A stretch of DNA of 25,745 nucleotides. It comes from an uncultured Treponema sp. Its GTDB lineage: Bacteria; Spirochaetota; Spirochaetia; Treponematales; Treponemataceae. The DNA lies in contig CALFIX010000026.1 in the NCBI GenBank assembly GCA_937877515.1, positions 1 through 25,745 of the forward strand. The letters are read 5' to 3'. A program made the position numbers and the translations under genes. Below, piece after piece: positions 8,072 through 15,869 of this stretch (the stretch's first letter is position 1; each line of letters opens with the position of its first letter). Under the pieces are notes generated by a model. The model had not been told where the DNA came from and ran no database searches. It saw only the letters and a list, made by a program, of their open reading frames with translations.

Positions 8072-11000
8072 TCATACGCCTCCTTTTTTATTTTCTCGGC
8101 TTTTCTTTTTAGCATCCATGGTGCTTTCTATTTCTGCCTTCATAAAATCTGCTGCAATTTTTGCTTCTTCTGCTTTTAAGCAAAACTTTTCTTTTGTCGC
8201 AAGAAGTTTCGCCTGATTTTGTGCCTGCTGCCTCTGCATTTCTTTTTTAGCCTCATTCATTTTGTCTTTAATGCTTTGCTGCAATGCACTTGTATGTTCA
8301 CTCATATAGTAAAGCACTGGGATTATAATTAACGTAATCAGTGTTGAAGTAATCAAACCGCCAACAATTGCCTGACCCATTGGCGCATAAATTTCTGCCC
8401 CTTCTCCATGGCTTACCGCCATAGGAATGTCTCCGAGCAAAGTTGTAAGCGTTGTAATCAAAATGGGCTTAATACGGCTGGACGCTCCGTCTGTTACGCA
8501 GGTTCTCAAAAGTTCTTCTTCTTCTTTTTCTGTAAGTTCTACGTGCCACTCACCGTCTTTATCCTGATGACCTCTGCTCTTTGCAATCTCTATGCGCCGC
8601 TCTTTTCTAAGCTGATTTATAAAGTCTACCAGAATAATTCCGTTATTTACAACTATACCGCCCAAAGAAATTATACCCATCATAGCCAAAAGGTTAAGGG
8701 TAGAACCAAACATCATAAGACCGGCTACAACACCAATAAAGCAGAACGGAATTGTAACCATAATCAGAAGAGGCTGCTTAAAACGCTCAAACTGAACAAC
8801 CATAACTGTATAAACAAGGAATAATGCAATTAAAAGGGCTGTAATCATAGGACCTATCATTTCGCCAATCAGTGCCATAATTCCGCCAGCCTCGCTTTCT
8901 ACACCGCCAGGAAGCGGATTTTTTGCAAGGTACTCATTTACGTGGCTAGAAACATTTGCCGTATTTTCGCTAACCAAAGATGCCGTAACCGTAATTGTCT
9001 TTGCACGATTAGAATGGTTTATCTGAGAGATACTTTTTTCAACCCGGATATCAGAAAGGTTTGCAAAAGAAACGTCCTGTCCTTTTTCTGTAACAATGTG
9101 AATGTTTGCAATATCATCTTTACCAATCGTCTTATCTGTTATGTCGCTCTCGATTCGTATGTTATAGCGGTCGCCTGTATCTGCATCTTTAAAAATTCCG
9201 CAGTCAATTCCCTGGAAAAGTATTGCCGTTGTAATTCCCGCCTGATAACTTGTGAGCCCCAGAGAACTAAGATATTCCTGGCTCATATCAATAATCATGC
9301 TTGTCGTATCAAAATCTGAGTTTAACGAAACATTCACAACTTCTGGATCTGTTTCAAGAAAATTCTTTAAGTCGCAGGCGGTTTTGTAAAGCAAGTCCAT
9401 ATCTTCGGAAATTAAAGTTAAACCGTAACCGCCACCATCAGAAACGTAACCGACCATTTTGTCAAAGCCACCGTTTTGAACTTCTACGGTTGCATCCGGT
9501 AAAACTGCACTAAGCATTTTCTGACTCTGAAGCATAATTTCATGCACGTTTCTCTGCCGGTCTTTTACAGGGACTAAAATAATATGAGCATAAGCACTCT
9601 GAGGAGAACTCATATTCATCAGCGGGTTAGCGTTACTCATCCCTTCATAGAAAACAGCATTTTTAATTTCGGGAATATGTTTGTACAAAAGACGTTCTGC
9701 AATTTTCATTTTTGCCTGAGTCTGTTCCACGGTGGTACCAATAGGAAATTCTACAGACAAATAAAATTCACTGTTGTCGGTAGACGGGATAAAGGCTACT
9801 CCAAGTCGCGTTGCAATAAAACCACTGAATAAAAGAATTCCGACAGAAGCCACAATTATAATGGAACGAATGTTAAGGCACTTGTCCAAAAGTTTTCTGT
9901 ACCACGCTTCTACATTGTCCATGACCACATCAAACTTACGGGGTTTTTCGCGTACTTTAGGTCCACCTTCTTTTAAGAGAAGTTTTAAAAGATACGGCAC
10001 AATAATAATGCTAACTACAAAAGACGCAGAAATTGCCATAATGATTGTAACGGCAATGGTATGCAAAACTTTTCCGATTAATCCCTGCAAAAGTGCAATC
10101 GGAACAAAGACAACTATTGTAGTTAAAGAACTTGCCAAAATGCTTGCAACAACTTCGTCCCAGCCTTTATAAATTGCCTGATTTACGGTGTAAAGTGAAG
10201 TTCCACTAGAAGCATCACGCTCTTTGTAATAGCGGTAAATCTGTTCAAGCATAACCGTAGAACCGTCCACCACCATACCAAGCGAAATTACAAGCCCCGA
10301 AAGCGACATAAGGTTTATGGAAATACCGGAAACCTTTAATCCGATAAACGAAAACAAAACACAAAGCGGAATGGAAATTCCTATAGTTACAGTGGCACGC
10401 CAGTCTGCCATAAAAAGTAAAATTACTAAAACGGCAAAAAGAATACCCATTACGCCAGACTGAATTACCGTCTGCATAGAAGCGTTTACGCTGCGGCTGT
10501 CATCTGATACGATTCCAAATTTTACCGCCCCTCCTGTAGATTCCTCGTAGCCTTTTAAAACTTTCTTTATCTGCTTAATTATCTTTATGGTGTTTCCGTC
10601 CGTTCTTTTTAAGACACTCACAATGATAAGAGGCTTTTCTCCGTTTGTTACATAGTAATCTGGTTCGGGATAATCCAGGCTTACGTCTGCAACATCACCT
10701 AAGTGGATTATGTTATTGTCTTTTGTTGCCCCTACAGGTAAATCCTTTATGTCTTCGATTGAACTAAAACCGCCTGAGTAACGAACCTGAATAGTTCTGT
10801 TTTCGTATTCACCACTTCCGAGCGGAAGATTTACGTTACCATAATTCAGCACCTGATACACTGTAGTAACAGCAATTCCCTTGCTTGTAAGCTCATCAAG
10901 TTTTAACTTTACGCTTAAGTTTAACTCTTTATCGCCGTCTACATTTACGCTGGAAACTCCGTCTATGCGCGTTAAAGCGGGGGTGAGTTCTTCGTGTATG

Positions 11001-11467
11001 AATGTAGAAGCTCGTCCAGAGTCTCCTCCGGCATCTACAGAAAACGTAAAAATCGGAAGCATTGCAATGCCACCAACCAAGGCTATTGGTTCTCCGCTTA
11101 AGCCGTCCGGTAAATCATCTTTTAGCTCACGAATTCTGTTTCTAAGTTCTTCAAGCTGCTCGTTTGCATCCACTCCATCCTGATACGTAATCGTAATAAG
11201 GCTTATGGAATTCATAGAAGAACTGGATATGCTTTTAAAGTGCGGTAAAGTTACAAAGGAATCCTCTAAAATTTTTGTAACGTCCTGCTCAACATCTTCT
11301 GCTGCAGCACCCGGATAAACGGAATAAACAATTGCCTGAGGCATAGAAATGTCTGGCATAAATTCTGTTGTCATTCCAGAAAAAGAGTAAAGCCCAAAAA
11401 CTAAAAGCACAAGAAGTGCCATAGAAATTATGACAGGGTGCTTAACAGAAAACTCAGAAAGTTTCAT
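8072..11467 (-). CDS. RND efflux transporter permease (HAE1/AcrB-like)
   Basis: A 1,131-residue inner membrane pump. A first transmembrane helix (about 10-30) is followed by a periplasmic porter region, a block of helices from about 335 to 560, a second porter half and helices from about 870 to 1050, the duplicated 12-helix RND plan. Conserved pieces include MTTEFMPDI, YPGAAAEDVEQDVT and LSGLVISLGMVVDGS. In the proton-relay helix the first Asp (D401) is kept, but the second position, AcrB Asp408, is Gly402; the TM10 position aligned with AcrB Lys940 is Asn (N941, in IVVNNGIILVDF). Related non-proteobacterial pumps also vary here. A charged 60-residue cytoplasmic coiled-coil tail (about 1068-1131) extends past the usual end. 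The adaptor gene lies 9 nt upstream and the lipoprotein gene follows immediately. Drug, lipid or other substrate cannot be assigned. Confidence 0.93.
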   Translation of the reverse strand: MKLSEFSVKHPVIISMALLVLLVFGLYSFSGMTTEFMPDISMPQAIVYSVYPGAAAEDVEQDVTKILEDSFVTLPHFKSISSSSMNSISLITITYQDGVDANEQLEELRNRIRELKDDLPDGLSGEPIALVGGIAMLPIFTFSVDAGGDSGRASTFIHEELTPALTRIDGVSSVNVDGDKELNLSVKLKLDELTSKGIAVTTVYQVLNYGNVNLPLGSGEYENRTIQVRYSGGFSSIEDIKDLPVGATKDNNIIHLGDVADVSLDYPEPDYYVTNGEKPLIIVSVLKRTDGNTIKIIKQIKKVLKGYEESTGGAVKFGIVSDDSRSVNASMQTVIQSGVMGILFAVLVILLFMADWRATVTIGISIPLCVLFSFIGLKVSGISINLMSLSGLVISLGMVVDGSTVMLEQIYRYYKERDASSGTSLYTVNQAIYKGWDEVVASILASSLTTIVVFVPIALLQGLIGKVLHTIAVTIIMAISASFVVSIIIVPYLLKLLLKEGGPKVREKPRKFDVVMDNVEAWYRKLLDKCLNIRSIIIVASVGILLFSGFIATRLGVAFIPSTDNSEFYLSVEFPIGTTVEQTQAKMKIAERLLYKHIPEIKNAVFYEGMSNANPLMNMSSPQSAYAHIILVPVKDRQRNVHEIMLQSQKMLSAVLPDATVEVQNGGFDKMVGYVSDGGGYGLTLISEDMDLLYKTACDLKNFLETDPEVVNVSLNSDFDTTSMIIDMSQEYLSSLGLTSYQAGITTAILFQGIDCGIFKDADTGDRYNIRIESDITDKTIGKDDIANIHIVTEKGQDVSFANLSDIRVEKSISQINHSNRAKTITVTASLVSENTANVSSHVNEYLAKNPLPGGVESEAGGIMALIGEMIGPMITALLIALFLVYTVMVVQFERFKQPLLIMVTIPFCFIGVVAGLMMFGSTLNLLAMMGIISLGGIVVNNGIILVDFINQLRKERRIEIAKSRGHQDKDGEWHVELTEKEEEELLRTCVTDGASSRIKPILITTLTTLLGDIPMAVSHGEGAEIYAPMGQAIVGGLITSTLITLIIIPVLYYMSEHTSALQQSIKDKMNEAKKEMQRQQAQNQAKLLATKEKFCLKAEEAKIAADFMKAEIESTMDAKKKSRENKKGGV

Positions 11468-11476
11468 CGCACTCTC

Positions 11477-12562
11477 CTACTCATACTCTTTTAGGGCATC
11501 AGAAAAAAGCCTTACTTTCTGACCGTCAAACAAGGCGTACTGACCGTCTGTAACAAAATAAGTGTCTGCATATTTTTCATCAACAATAAAGAACGAAGAA
11601 TCATCGCCTAAAGTTTCAGGCATCAGGTACGAAACAGTTTGAGTTTTTTCATCATACGTGTAGCAGGAACCGTCAAGCTTTTTTGTCTGAACAGGGAGAA
11701 CCGGAACATTTTCGTGAGTTCTGTAAGCGACACTTACCTTTACAAACATTCCCGGCCTAAAGCGTTCGCCCGGTTCATCTAAGTGGCACACAACTTCAAA
11801 GTTTTTACTTTCTGGAGAAACGTAAGGAGCAATATTTTCTATGGTCGCCGTAGTAAGTGCATCCTCGTACATATTTTTTTCTGCAGGACGGATTACTGTA
11901 ACTTTTAGATTTTCTTTTTCGAGCGTAAAAAGGTCAAAGTATTTTTCTGGAACTTTTAAGCGCACAACCTGATTCGTTAAGTCTGCAAGGACAGCAACAG
12001 GCTGAGTCTGCGTTCCAATAGAACCAACCGCTAAAGGTGCCATTAAAATAGTACCGTCAACAGGTGCCTTTACTTCAGTATAGTTTACCTGAAGTTTTGC
12101 TAAATCATACTGAGCCGTAGAAGCGTCATACTGAGCACGGACAGTATCGTAATTTTGCTGAGTGGTCGCCCCGGACTTATAAAGGCTTTCTACACGGTCA
12201 AACGTACTCTTTGCCGCAAGATATGCCGCCTGAGCCTGAAGCATCTGCTGCCTGAAAGGTTCATCGTCAATTTTGGCAAGAAGCGTATCTTTTGTAACAA
12301 ACTCGCCTGCCTTTGCAGGATACTCCATAATCGTGCCGGAGACAAAAGGAACAACCGGTATCATCGCCTTTGCTTCAACGTACCCGTTTATTGTAACAGA
12401 CTCTACAAGTGTCTGGCGGTTAGGTTTTGAAATTACAACGGAAGGAAGAGTCTCTTCTTTTGCATCAGATTTTTTTGACATTGTAACAAAAATGCAAAGA
12501 GAAGCAAAAACTAAAACTACAAGTCCAATAATAATTCCACGCAAAACCTTTTTATTTTTCAC
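11477..12562 (-). CDS. RND periplasmic adaptor (membrane fusion protein, HlyD/AcrA-like)
   Basis: First gene of the efflux operon, 361 residues. An uncleaved transmembrane anchor (about 7-28) is followed by a beta strand and lipoyl-like half motif (VSGTIMEYPAKAGEFV), a short alpha hairpin (about 105-150, QMLQAQAAYLAAKSTFDRV), the second lipoyl half (VKAPVDGTIL), a beta-barrel domain and a C-terminal membrane-proximal region. This order is diagnostic for adaptors that bridge an RND pump and a TolC channel. The GTG at 12562 is chosen because AGAAGG lies 7 nt before it; an in-frame TTG at 12568 is too close to that site. A candidate promoter sits directly upstream. Confidence 0.92.
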   Translation of the reverse strand: MKNKKVLRGIIIGLVVLVFASLCIFVTMSKKSDAKEETLPSVVISKPNRQTLVESVTINGYVEAKAMIPVVPFVSGTIMEYPAKAGEFVTKDTLLAKIDDEPFRQQMLQAQAAYLAAKSTFDRVESLYKSGATTQQNYDTVRAQYDASTAQYDLAKLQVNYTEVKAPVDGTILMAPLAVGSIGTQTQPVAVLADLTNQVVRLKVPEKYFDLFTLEKENLKVTVIRPAEKNMYEDALTTATIENIAPYVSPESKNFEVVCHLDEPGERFRPGMFVKVSVAYRTHENVPVLPVQTKKLDGSCYTYDEKTQTVSYLMPETLGDDSSFFIVDEKYADTYFVTDGQYALFDGQKVRLFSDALKEYE

Positions 12563-12588
12563 AGGCAAACCTTCTTTCCTTGAATTTA

Positions 12589-12617
12589 CTTATAAAAAGT
12601 CTGAAATTCAACTAGAA
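12589..12617 (-). promoter_or_regulatory. Candidate sigma-70-type promoter of the efflux operon
   Basis: Read on the minus strand, TTCTAG (12612-12617) and TATAAG (12589-12594) are 17 nt apart, about 20 nt of leader before the adaptor GTG. The -10 box is good and the -35 box weak. The surrounding 12563-12760 is AT-rich and otherwise holds no gene. Confidence 0.35.
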
Positions 12618-12760
12618 ATTTATTTTTTTGAACGAAACTTTTTATGCCTTTTCCCCCCTAGGCGAGGTTCCTGTTTTACGATACGAAAACGAAAGCTCTA
12701 TTTTTATGTTGTTTATCGCATTCACTCTTTGCCTTACGTAAATACCGTCCACAAAAAAAA

Positions 12761-13990
12761 TTAATTTGAAGCCATATATGCGATAGTCATAGCATCGATA
12801 CCTATATTTTCGATAATTGCATATTCGTTTGGCTGGTGGGCAAGTTCGTCCATGGTGCTCCAGACAACTGCGTTAAAGCCAAGGTTTCGTAAGCCCGCGG
12901 CAACTGTTCCGCCACCAATGCCTATAGTCTTTGCGTCTATGCCGTGAACTTCTTTTATGGCCTCTGCCAGTGCCTTTACAACGGGAGCGTCAACCGGGGT
13001 AGGAAGACTCTGCTCTGCCTGAGCCTCACTTACTTCTATTTTTACGCCATACTTTTCTTCTACGGCTTTTACTCTCTTTGCTAATTCTGTGCGAACTTCA
13101 TCCAGAGTGTAACATGGGTTTATGCGGCAGTCAGCACAAAAAATGTCGTCTCCCGGAATCATATTTATGCCCTGAACATTCTGAAGCTGCATTGTTGGCT
13201 GGAAGGTTGAATAAGGAGGATCAAAAAGAGTGTCCTCTTTGTTAAAGAAGTTTTCCATGTCGTTTACGCGGAGGGCCAAATCGCTTGCGGCAAGCTTTGC
13301 ATTTTTTCCAAGGTCGGGGCGGCTTCCGTGGCACTGCTTACCTATTGTGTGGAACTTAAACCATGCAATGTTTTTTTCTGAAACCTCAATTGTTTCGCCT
13401 TTAGAGTCTCCTCCGTCTGGAATTAAAATGAGGTCTTCTTTTTTAAACAGGTCTTTGTGTTCTTTTAGAAGGTAATTCATTCCGTAAGTTGAACCAACTT
13501 CTTCGTCTGCCATAAACAAAAGTTTTATTGTGTGCTCTGGAAGTATGTGCTGCTTTACAAAAGAAAGGGCTGCTAAGACTCCGCTTACTAAGCCCTGCTG
13601 ATTGTCTTCTACACCACGGCCGTAAATTTTTCCGTCTTTTTCTGTTACTTTCCACGGGTCTGTGTTCCAGAGCGAAAGTTCTCCGACAGGAACTACGTCT
13701 AGGTGGGCACAAACCCAGATGTTATAGTCATCTTTGTTTCCTGGAATTGTTGCAACCATATTGGGACGCACTCCTGAGCTTACGCGGCTGTCTGGGGCGT
13801 CAAAGTGCTCTATACGGGTAATTCCGTTTTTCTTAAGATACTCTTCCAGGGCGGCACATTTTTTACTCTCTCCGTCTCCTCCGTTTTCTGGAGCAAGGGC
13901 CGGGTTTGAAGTAAGAAGGGATTCTAATTCCACCATATCGTGAGTGTGTTCTTCTATGTAAGTTTTTAATGCGTTAAATTCTTCTGACAT
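12761..13990 (-). CDS. M20-family zinc metallopeptidase (dipeptidase or ArgE/DapE-like deacylase)
   Basis: A 409-residue cytoplasmic hydrolase of the M20 clan. The full di-metal site is visible: H96 and D98 in CAHLDVVP, bridging D129 in GRGVEDN, the catalytic/ligand pair E163-E164 in ADEEVGS, D192 in LIPDGG, and the C-terminal H385 in DELAHQPNE. The middle part from about residue 210 to 320 is the dimerisation lid domain. Family members cleave dipeptides or remove acyl groups from amino acids; the exact substrate is not decidable. An AGAGG site lies 9 nt before the ATG. The upstream gene ends 99 nt away with a hairpin and a promoter-like box between, so it may be transcribed separately from the dehydratase-type operon. 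No signal peptide. Confidence 0.9.
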   Translation of the reverse strand: MSEEFNALKTYIEEHTHDMVELESLLTSNPALAPENGGDGESKKCAALEEYLKKNGITRIEHFDAPDSRVSSGVRPNMVATIPGNKDDYNIWVCAHLDVVPVGELSLWNTDPWKVTEKDGKIYGRGVEDNQQGLVSGVLAALSFVKQHILPEHTIKLLFMADEEVGSTYGMNYLLKEHKDLFKKEDLILIPDGGDSKGETIEVSEKNIAWFKFHTIGKQCHGSRPDLGKNAKLAASDLALRVNDMENFFNKEDTLFDPPYSTFQPTMQLQNVQGINMIPGDDIFCADCRINPCYTLDEVRTELAKRVKAVEEKYGVKIEVSEAQAEQSLPTPVDAPVVKALAEAIKEVHGIDAKTIGIGGGTVAAGLRNLGFNAVVWSTMDELAHQPNEYAIIENIGIDAMTIAYMASN

Positions 13991-14034
13991 TTTTTTTACC
14001 TCTTTTTTTTGTGTGTTTTGAGTGTAAGCTTTAT

Positions 14035-14055
14035 AAAAGCAGCACTGCTACTTTT
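14035..14055 (-). terminator. Hairpin with U-rich 3' side after the dehydratase-type operon
   Basis: On the minus strand AAAAGTAGC pairs with GCTGCTTTT around a 3-nt loop with one mismatch, and the 3' arm ends in a run of T. It lies between the stop of the ACS-like gene and the start of the M20 gene, so it could end the upstream transcript, but a promoter-like -10 lies just before it, which would put the hairpin in the M20 leader instead. Confidence 0.4.
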
Positions 14056-14072
14056 GGCTTTTAGCATGCGCC

Positions 14073-14101
14073 ATTATACTACTTTATGCCTAACTTTGAA
14101 A
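14073..14101 (-). promoter_or_regulatory. Candidate promoter for the M20 peptidase gene
   Basis: A perfect TATAAT on the minus strand (14073-14078) has a weak TTTCAA (14096-14101) 17 nt upstream. The predicted leader to the M20 ATG would be about 75 nt and would contain the hairpin at 14035-14055. The -10 match is strong, but the -35 lies inside the end of the preceding gene. Confidence 0.35.
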
Positions 14102-14818
14102 CTGCTTTTTAAAATGAAGTTCCTTTATTTCTTCTACTTCATCGCATACCTTTTTTAAGCCGCAGCTGGCGCAGTCCATTATGGAAGTCTCTGCAATATG
14201 ATCTATGGTTTTTACGATAAGCTCCGTGCGGTTTATGAGTGCTTCCAATTTTTTGTATTCAAATTCTTTTAGATTTATAAAAATGTTTTTAACTTTTAGG
14301 ACATGCGGATTTTTTAAAAACTCTCTTATTAAAAGATTTCCTGCCTTCTCAAAGCTTAAGCCCTTCAGAATGGACTCTTTACTTATCCTTACGCTTTCTC
14401 TTTTATTTGCACTGCTTATGCGCATCATAAAGCCCTCCGGGTTAAAATGATAGCGCGTATAATTTATTGTCTTTATTGCGTTAAAAAGATTTTCACCCTG
14501 CCCAATTTTTTTTTCATCAACAAGGCAGAGCGAAACACGTGCATAAGGAGAGTCTTCGTTTAATTCTGAAAGTTCATTGCCGAGTAAAAGATTTTCATTC
14601 TGTCTGACCAGACTTTCATCTGCGGTGGCAATGCTTACTCCAAGTGCTTCTAAAGGCTTTCTGCTGCCACCCAGTTCAAATGCCATATCCTGGGTAAGGA
14701 CAAAGTTGCTGCGTCCTGCATCTGGCCATGTTTCCTGTGAATTATATACGGAATGCCTTAATTTGTAGCTTTCCAGAAGAGAATAAAGTTCTTTTACAAC
14801 ATCATCAAAGAGAGTCAT
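14090..14818 (-). CDS. Acetyl-CoA synthase beta-subunit (CdhC/AcsB) middle-domain-like protein
   Basis: A 242-residue soluble protein. The segment RISKESILKGLSFEKAGNLL (about 144-163) and its flanks follow, as I recall them, the block in CdhC/AcsB (acetyl-CoA synthase) that reads RISKEA..KGF and continues to a KVQVTI-type strand, here KVKNIFINL (175-183). FELGG (47-51) fits the start of the same domain. Only this domain is present: there is no CO dehydrogenase domain and no Cys-Gly-Cys nickel-site domain of acetyl-CoA synthase. Instead the tail carries C216-x2-C219-x5-C225, a possible Fe-S or metal site. It is the last gene of the operon, starts 3 nt after the small membrane protein stop without a clear ribosome-binding site, and is likely translated by coupling. 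Full acetyl-CoA synthase activity is excluded by length; a metal- or CoA-binding accessory role is inferred. Confidence 0.7.
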   Translation of the reverse strand: MTLFDDVVKELYSLLESYKLRHSVYNSQETWPDAGRSNFVLTQDMAFELGGSRKPLEALGVSIATADESLVRQNENLLLGNELSELNEDSPYARVSLCLVDEKKIGQGENLFNAIKTINYTRYHFNPEGFMMRISSANKRESVRISKESILKGLSFEKAGNLLIREFLKNPHVLKVKNIFINLKEFEYKKLEALINRTELIVKTIDHIAETSIMDCASCGLKKVCDEVEEIKELHFKKQFQS

Positions 14819-14821
14819 TTT

Positions 14822-15046
14822 TTATAGATGCTGGTCTCTCTTTATCTTGTCATAATGCTTTTGAAAAAGCGGGAAAAGCGCACTTGTAAGCTTCATGTCT
14901 AAGTTAAAAATATAGATGCTGAATGTAAGTCCAAATAAGATTATAAATGCACCAAGCACGGTAAAGATAACTCCCAGCCACACAGGAAGCCCAAGCCCTG
15001 TAAACAAAACCCATGTTAAAACAATTAATGCAGTTCCGATTATCAT
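14822..15046 (-). CDS. Small two-helix membrane protein in the dehydratase-type operon
   Basis: A 74-residue protein with two hydrophobic helices (about 2-22 and 24-47) separated by a short turn with a Pro, then a basic, probably cytoplasmic tail rich in Lys, His and Asp. AAGGAG lies about 8 nt before the ATG, and the gene is closely packed (15 nt after the activator, 3 nt before the ACS-like gene), which supports it being real. It is not a family I recognise. It may anchor the soluble enzymes of this operon to the inner membrane; that is inference from position and topology alone. Confidence 0.7.
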   Translation of the reverse strand: MIIGTALIVLTWVLFTGLGLPVWLGVIFTVLGAFIILFGLTFSIYIFNLDMKLTSALFPLFQKHYDKIKRDQHL

Positions 15047-15061
15047 AGAAAAGCTCCTTAA

Positions 15062-15850
15062 CTACATGCCTTTTTTTCTGGCAAACTCTGCAGCCCCTAA
15101 AGCTCCCATAAGCTGAGGATCTACAGGAAGTTCAATTACTTTTAAGTTCAGAACTTTCTCTATTGCAGCCTTTAAGCCGGCATTTTTTGCACAGCCGCCC
15201 GTTAATGTAATAGAGTCTGTGGCACCTGCTTTTTTTGCCATAACAAAACATCGTTTTGCAACGGAAAGTTCTATGCCGGCGGCAATTTCGTCCATCGGTT
15301 TTCCTTCGCCAACCAGGCTTATAACCTCGCTTTCTGCAAAAACCGTGCACTGACTTGTAATGGGAATTACATTTTTTGCAGATAAAGAAAGATTAGAAAA
15401 TTCTGTCAGGTCCAGTTCAAATGCTTTTGCCATTGCTTCAAAAAAGCGTCCTGTACCGGCAGCGCACTTGTCATTCATTGCAAAAGATAAGACAGTTCCG
15501 TCTTTGTCTACTGCAATGCCTTTTACGTCTTGACCGCCAATGTCTATTATGGCTTTTACACTCGGGTCTGCAACATGAACTCCCATTGCATGGCAGCTTA
15601 TTTCAGAAATGTTTTCGTCAGCAAAAGGAACTTTATTTCTTCCATAACCTGTACCCACAAGATAAGATAAATCTTTTGGGCTTGAAAGCTCCGGCACTTT
15701 TTCTATTACTTTGTTAAGAGCATCCTCGCAGCTTAGTACGGCATTTATTCGGCTCCTTAATGTTACGTCAGAAACCAGCTTTCCGTTTTCATCTATGACG
15801 ACAGCTTTTGTGTAAGTACTTCCTGAATCGCATCCGGCAAAATATTTCAT
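15062..15850 (-). CDS. ATP-dependent activator of 2-hydroxyacyl-CoA-dehydratase-type enzyme (HgdC/BadF family)
   Basis: A 262-residue ASKHA-fold ATPase that, in the known family, is a homodimer bridged by one [4Fe-4S] cluster and injects a low-potential electron into the partner dehydratase with ATP hydrolysis. Visible motifs: phosphate loop GCDSGSTYTK (6-15), GTGYGRN (66-72), IDIGGQDVK (102-110), cluster ligands Cys129 in NDKCAAGTGRF and Cys168 in SQCTVFAESE, and adenosine motif TGGCAKN (217-223). Length matches HgdC (260). The frame is open 12 codons further upstream, but AAGGAG (15858-15863) sits 7 nt before the ATG at 15850, which also aligns with the family start and leaves a 19-nt gap after the HgdA-like gene. 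Confidence 0.95.
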   Translation of the reverse strand: MKYFAGCDSGSTYTKAVVIDENGKLVSDVTLRSRINAVLSCEDALNKVIEKVPELSSPKDLSYLVGTGYGRNKVPFADENISEISCHAMGVHVADPSVKAIIDIGGQDVKGIAVDKDGTVLSFAMNDKCAAGTGRFFEAMAKAFELDLTEFSNLSLSAKNVIPITSQCTVFAESEVISLVGEGKPMDEIAAGIELSVAKRCFVMAKKAGATDSITLTGGCAKNAGLKAAIEKVLNLKVIELPVDPQLMGALGAAEFARKKGM

Positions 15851-15869
15851 TTTTCTTCTCCTTTTATTA

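Noticed and set aside
8408..10172. Several long plus-strand frames opposite the RND pump gene
   Set aside because: They are antisense to a clearly conserved gene, have low-complexity or Cys/Phe/His-rich translations without domain features, and lack ribosome-binding sites.
12569..12760. Riboswitch or small RNA between the adaptor and M20 genes
   Set aside because: Apart from a promoter-like pair and short C- and G-runs, I see no stable conserved structure.
14090..14818. A genuine acetyl-CoA synthase or CO dehydrogenase
   Set aside because: The protein is 242 residues and lacks the catalytic nickel-site domain; only one domain resembles ACS.
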